In this document: positions 13,572 through 15,779 of the stretch, one piece after another
Numbering within the stretch: the first letter of the stretch is position 1
Layout of the letters: each line of letters opens with the position of its first letter
The notes under the pieces: generated by a model
The model's database searches: none
Told to the model about the DNA's origin: nothing
Seen by the model: the letters and a program-made list of their open reading frames with translations, nothing else
Origin: Bacteroidales bacterium
Lineage (GTDB): Bacteria; Bacteroidota; Bacteroidia; Bacteroidales; Tenuifilaceae
Reading direction: 5' to 3'
Assembly (NCBI GenBank): GCA_008933525.1
Contig: WBUV01000023.1
Span: forward strand, 1-15,779
Length of the DNA: 15,779 nt
Program-made: the position numbers and the translations under genes

Positions 13572-15779
13572 ATGAATATAAAAAAGATACACCGAGGAAT
13601 ATTTGTAGCAATTATGTTGATTTTCTGCAACATAACCGCTGTTTATTCCCAGCATACAATAACCCTCGATGGTGCTTGGCAATTCCGTAAAGCCAATTCT
13701 CAGGACGCTTGGATGCCTGCTGTTGTTCCCGGAACAGTTCATACCGACCTTATGACCAATGGAAAAATTCCTGATGTTTACATTGGTTGCAACAACTTGC
13801 AATTGGGATGGATTGATACGCTGGATTGGGAATATTACCGCGAATTCGATTTACCTAAATCGTATAAGCCCAACAAGATAACCGAGTTAGTTTTTGAGGG
13901 TCTTGATACCTATGCTCAGGTCTACCTGAACGACTCCTTAATTCTTGTTACCGATAATATGTTCCGTCAGTGGCGTAAAGATTGTGCAACGATTTTAAAA
14001 CCTCAGAAAAACAGCATTAGGGTGATTTTTAGTTCTGCAGTAAAAACTGCGAAACAAAAGGCCTTAGAGGCAAAAATAAAAATACCAGGAGGAGAATGGG
14101 CCTACAGCCGTAAGGCTGCTTACCATTATGGATGGGATTGGGGGCCAAGGTTTGTAACCAGTGGAATTTGGAAATCGGTTTACATATATCAACAAAACGA
14201 TATCGAGATTTATAATCCTACAATAAATACCATCAACTTAAGCGATAACAAAGCATTGATGAGTATTTGCTTCGATTATTCTGCTCTAAAAGATGGACGT
14301 TATAATGTTCAACTTGTTGATAATGCTAAACAAATCCAACTCTTCGAAAAAGATATCCTTGTTAAATCAGGAATTAGTGAGTTTAATGATAGTTTCAATA
14401 TTCAAAATCCAAATCTTTGGTGGCCTAATGGAATGGGTAAGCAAAATATCAATAGTTATAAATTGATAGTAAAAAAGGGGGCGAAATCTATCTATAGCAA
14501 AACTTTTAGGGTTGGAATTAGAGTTGTTGAGTTGGTGAATGAACCCGATAGTATTGGAGAATCGTTCTACTTTAAGGTAAATGGAAAGCCAATGTTTGCA
14601 AAGGGTGCAAATGTTATACCTCCGCATAGTTTTATTTCCGCAGTTACAGATTCTGTATGGATTTCAATTGCCAACAATGCACGCCTTAGTAACTTTAATA
14701 TGGTGCGCATTTGGGGTGGTGGCGTTTATCCTCCCAATGTCTTTTTTGAGGCTTGTACTGAACGCGGTATTTTGGTATGGCAGGATTTTATGTTTGCCTG
14801 TTCAATGTACCCTTGGAATAGGAACTACTTAAAGAATGTACAGGTTGAGGCAGAGCAACAGGTAAAGCGTCTTAGGGCACATACTAGCCTAGCCCTTTGG
14901 TGTGGGAATAACGAGGTTGATGAGGGTTGGCACAACTGGGGTTGGAAAACCCAGTTCGATTCCATTCCTGCTTTAGCGGACTCAATTTGGAGTGGATATG
15001 AGAGTCTATTTCACGATCTACTACCTACGGTTGTAAAGCAATACGATTCCACAAGGCCATATTGGCCTTCGTCGCCAAAGTTTGGGTGGGGTCGAAAGCA
15101 GAGTATGACTCACGGCGACTCTCATTACTGGGGAGTTTGGTGGGGCAATGAACCTTTCGAGAAGTATCGGGAAAAAGTTCCGCGTTTTATGAGCGAGTAT
15201 GGTTATCAGGGAGCACCTTCGAATCACACCATAAAGTTATTCAGCAATGGAGGCGTAAATCCCGATTCTGTGGAGATGCGCTGCCACCAGAAACACCCTG
15301 TGGGGTACGAAACTATACGAACCTATATGGAGCGCGAGGGTTTTTATCCTGAAACTTTCGACGATTGGGCTTACCAGAGCCAAATAACACAGGCAATTGG
15401 CTATAGGGTTGCCATTGAATCGCACCGGTTGGCTTCGCCACGCTGTATGGGAACACTTTACTGGCAGATGAACGATTGTTGGCCAGTAGTTTCGTGGTCA
15501 AGTATCGATTATTTGGGACATTGGAAGGCGGTTCATTACACTGTTCGCGATTCCTATAAATCGGTTTTGGTTTCGGCGCAGGTAACCGATAGCGTGATTG
15601 TGGTTAATGCTGTTTCGGATAGTTTACAGCCCGTCAACGGAAAAATAACATTAACGATACTAAGCACGCTGGGCGATACGTTGAAGCAATGGACTAAGGA
15701 CGTTCTGTTACAACCTAATATTGCTTTAGCTGTGGATAGAATTGAAAATCCTGTAGAAAAAAAATATTTCGACAAATAC
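13572..15779 (+). CDS. GH2-family beta-mannosidase-like glycosidase, 3'-partial
   Basis: The frame is open from ATG 13572 to the right edge (736 codons, no stop), so the C-terminus is missing. A signal peptide (MNIKKIHRGIFVAIMLIFCN..., cleavage likely before Gln27 after AVYS) predicts export. The N-terminal jelly-roll domain (DGAWQFRKA, VPGTVHTDL, DTYAQVYLNDS) is typical of GH2 mannosidases, as is YHYGWDWGPRF. An Ig-like domain and the catalytic barrel follow: NMVRIWGGGVYPP, then WCGNNE with acid/base Glu448 and SEYGYQG with nucleophile Glu542, 94 residues apart as in known beta-mannosidases. TLYWQMNDCWPVVSW closes the barrel. It should release beta-linked mannose from oligosaccharides ends; a related specificity such as mannosylglycoprotein cannot be excluded. 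It starts 72 bases after the kinase gene with a repeat between them, and fits the preceding transporter and kinase. Confidence 0.93.
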   Translation, partial: MNIKKIHRGIFVAIMLIFCNITAVYSQHTITLDGAWQFRKANSQDAWMPAVVPGTVHTDLMTNGKIPDVYIGCNNLQLGWIDTLDWEYYREFDLPKSYKPNKITELVFEGLDTYAQVYLNDSLILVTDNMFRQWRKDCATILKPQKNSIRVIFSSAVKTAKQKALEAKIKIPGGEWAYSRKAAYHYGWDWGPRFVTSGIWKSVYIYQQNDIEIYNPTINTINLSDNKALMSICFDYSALKDGRYNVQLVDNAKQIQLFEKDILVKSGISEFNDSFNIQNPNLWWPNGMGKQNINSYKLIVKKGAKSIYSKTFRVGIRVVELVNEPDSIGESFYFKVNGKPMFAKGANVIPPHSFISAVTDSVWISIANNARLSNFNMVRIWGGGVYPPNVFFEACTERGILVWQDFMFACSMYPWNRNYLKNVQVEAEQQVKRLRAHTSLALWCGNNEVDEGWHNWGWKTQFDSIPALADSIWSGYESLFHDLLPTVVKQYDSTRPYWPSSPKFGWGRKQSMTHGDSHYWGVWWGNEPFEKYREKVPRFMSEYGYQGAPSNHTIKLFSNGGVNPDSVEMRCHQKHPVGYETIRTYMEREGFYPETFDDWAYQSQITQAIGYRVAIESHRLASPRCMGTLYWQMNDCWPVVSWSSIDYLGHWKAVHYTVRDSYKSVLVSAQVTDSVIVVNAVSDSLQPVNGKITLTILSTLGDTLKQWTKDVLLQPNIALAVDRIENPVEKKYFDKY

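Noticed and set aside
13847..13862. CGATTTA-CC-TAAATCG inside the beta-mannosidase gene, made of operator-like half-sites
   Set aside because: Half-sites are in the opposite arrangement to the palindrome at 9647 and lie about 275 bases into coding sequence; probably coincidence, although a downstream roadblock site cannot be fully excluded.
14581..14832. 83-codon + strand open frame inside the beta-mannosidase gene
   Set aside because: It overlaps the conserved GH2 barrel in another frame and has no independent coding signal.

Overview
The window reads as a chromosomal segment of a Bacteroidota bacterium (Bacteroidales/Marinilabiliales-like; genus not determinable). Evidence: low-GC, densely coding DNA; the Bacteroidota promoter form (TTTG at -33, TAnnTTTG at -7), with one textbook match at 7587-7618; a FISUMP-domain lipoprotein with a surface-export tag; the N-terminal 'FNYQAIIR' secreted-protein domain; and few usable Shine-Dalgarno sites. 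No tRNA, rRNA, CRISPR array, transposase or phage module was seen.

Layout. 1-1761: 3' part of an M1-type zinc aminopeptidase, closed by a strong intrinsic terminator. 1950-3737 (+) and 3729-4601 (-): a long-chain acyl-CoA synthetase and an LpxL/HtrB-like acyltransferase, convergent and overlapping by 9 bp. The terminator of the synthetase lies inside the coding sequence of the acyltransferase. 4954-9578: three exported proteins on the + strand. These are a mosaic nuclease (N-terminal Bacteroidota domain, four 41-residue repeats, tail-fibre-like linker, two FN3-like domains, C-terminal DRGH nuclease), an unidentified lipoprotein, and an FN3-FISUMP lipoprotein.

9698-15779: a sugar-utilisation locus on the + strand: LacI-family regulator, FHS-type MFS sugar transporter, ROK-family sugar kinase, and an exported GH2 beta-mannosidase-like enzyme that runs off the right edge and is open for 736 codons. 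The implied pathway is periplasmic or extracellular release of mannose (or a related sugar), uptake by the transporter, and cytoplasmic phosphorylation by the kinase. The LacI protein would sense the sugar, and a 14-bp CG-centred palindrome in front of its own gene is the candidate operator.

Three intergenic or gene-end sites in this locus carry palindromic repeat elements. One forms the last codons of the lacI gene (10716-10804), one fills much of 11995-12392, and one separates the kinase from the glycosidase (13508-13556).

Most of the gene content is conventional. The most unusual items are the mosaic nuclease with its very recent 123-bp tandem duplication, the terminator embedded in a conserved C-terminal motif of the opposing gene, the repeat element captured as a protein tail, the ROK kinase that lacks the family zinc motif, and the unexplained nested palindromes around 12089-12249. 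I found no convincing wholly new multi-gene system.
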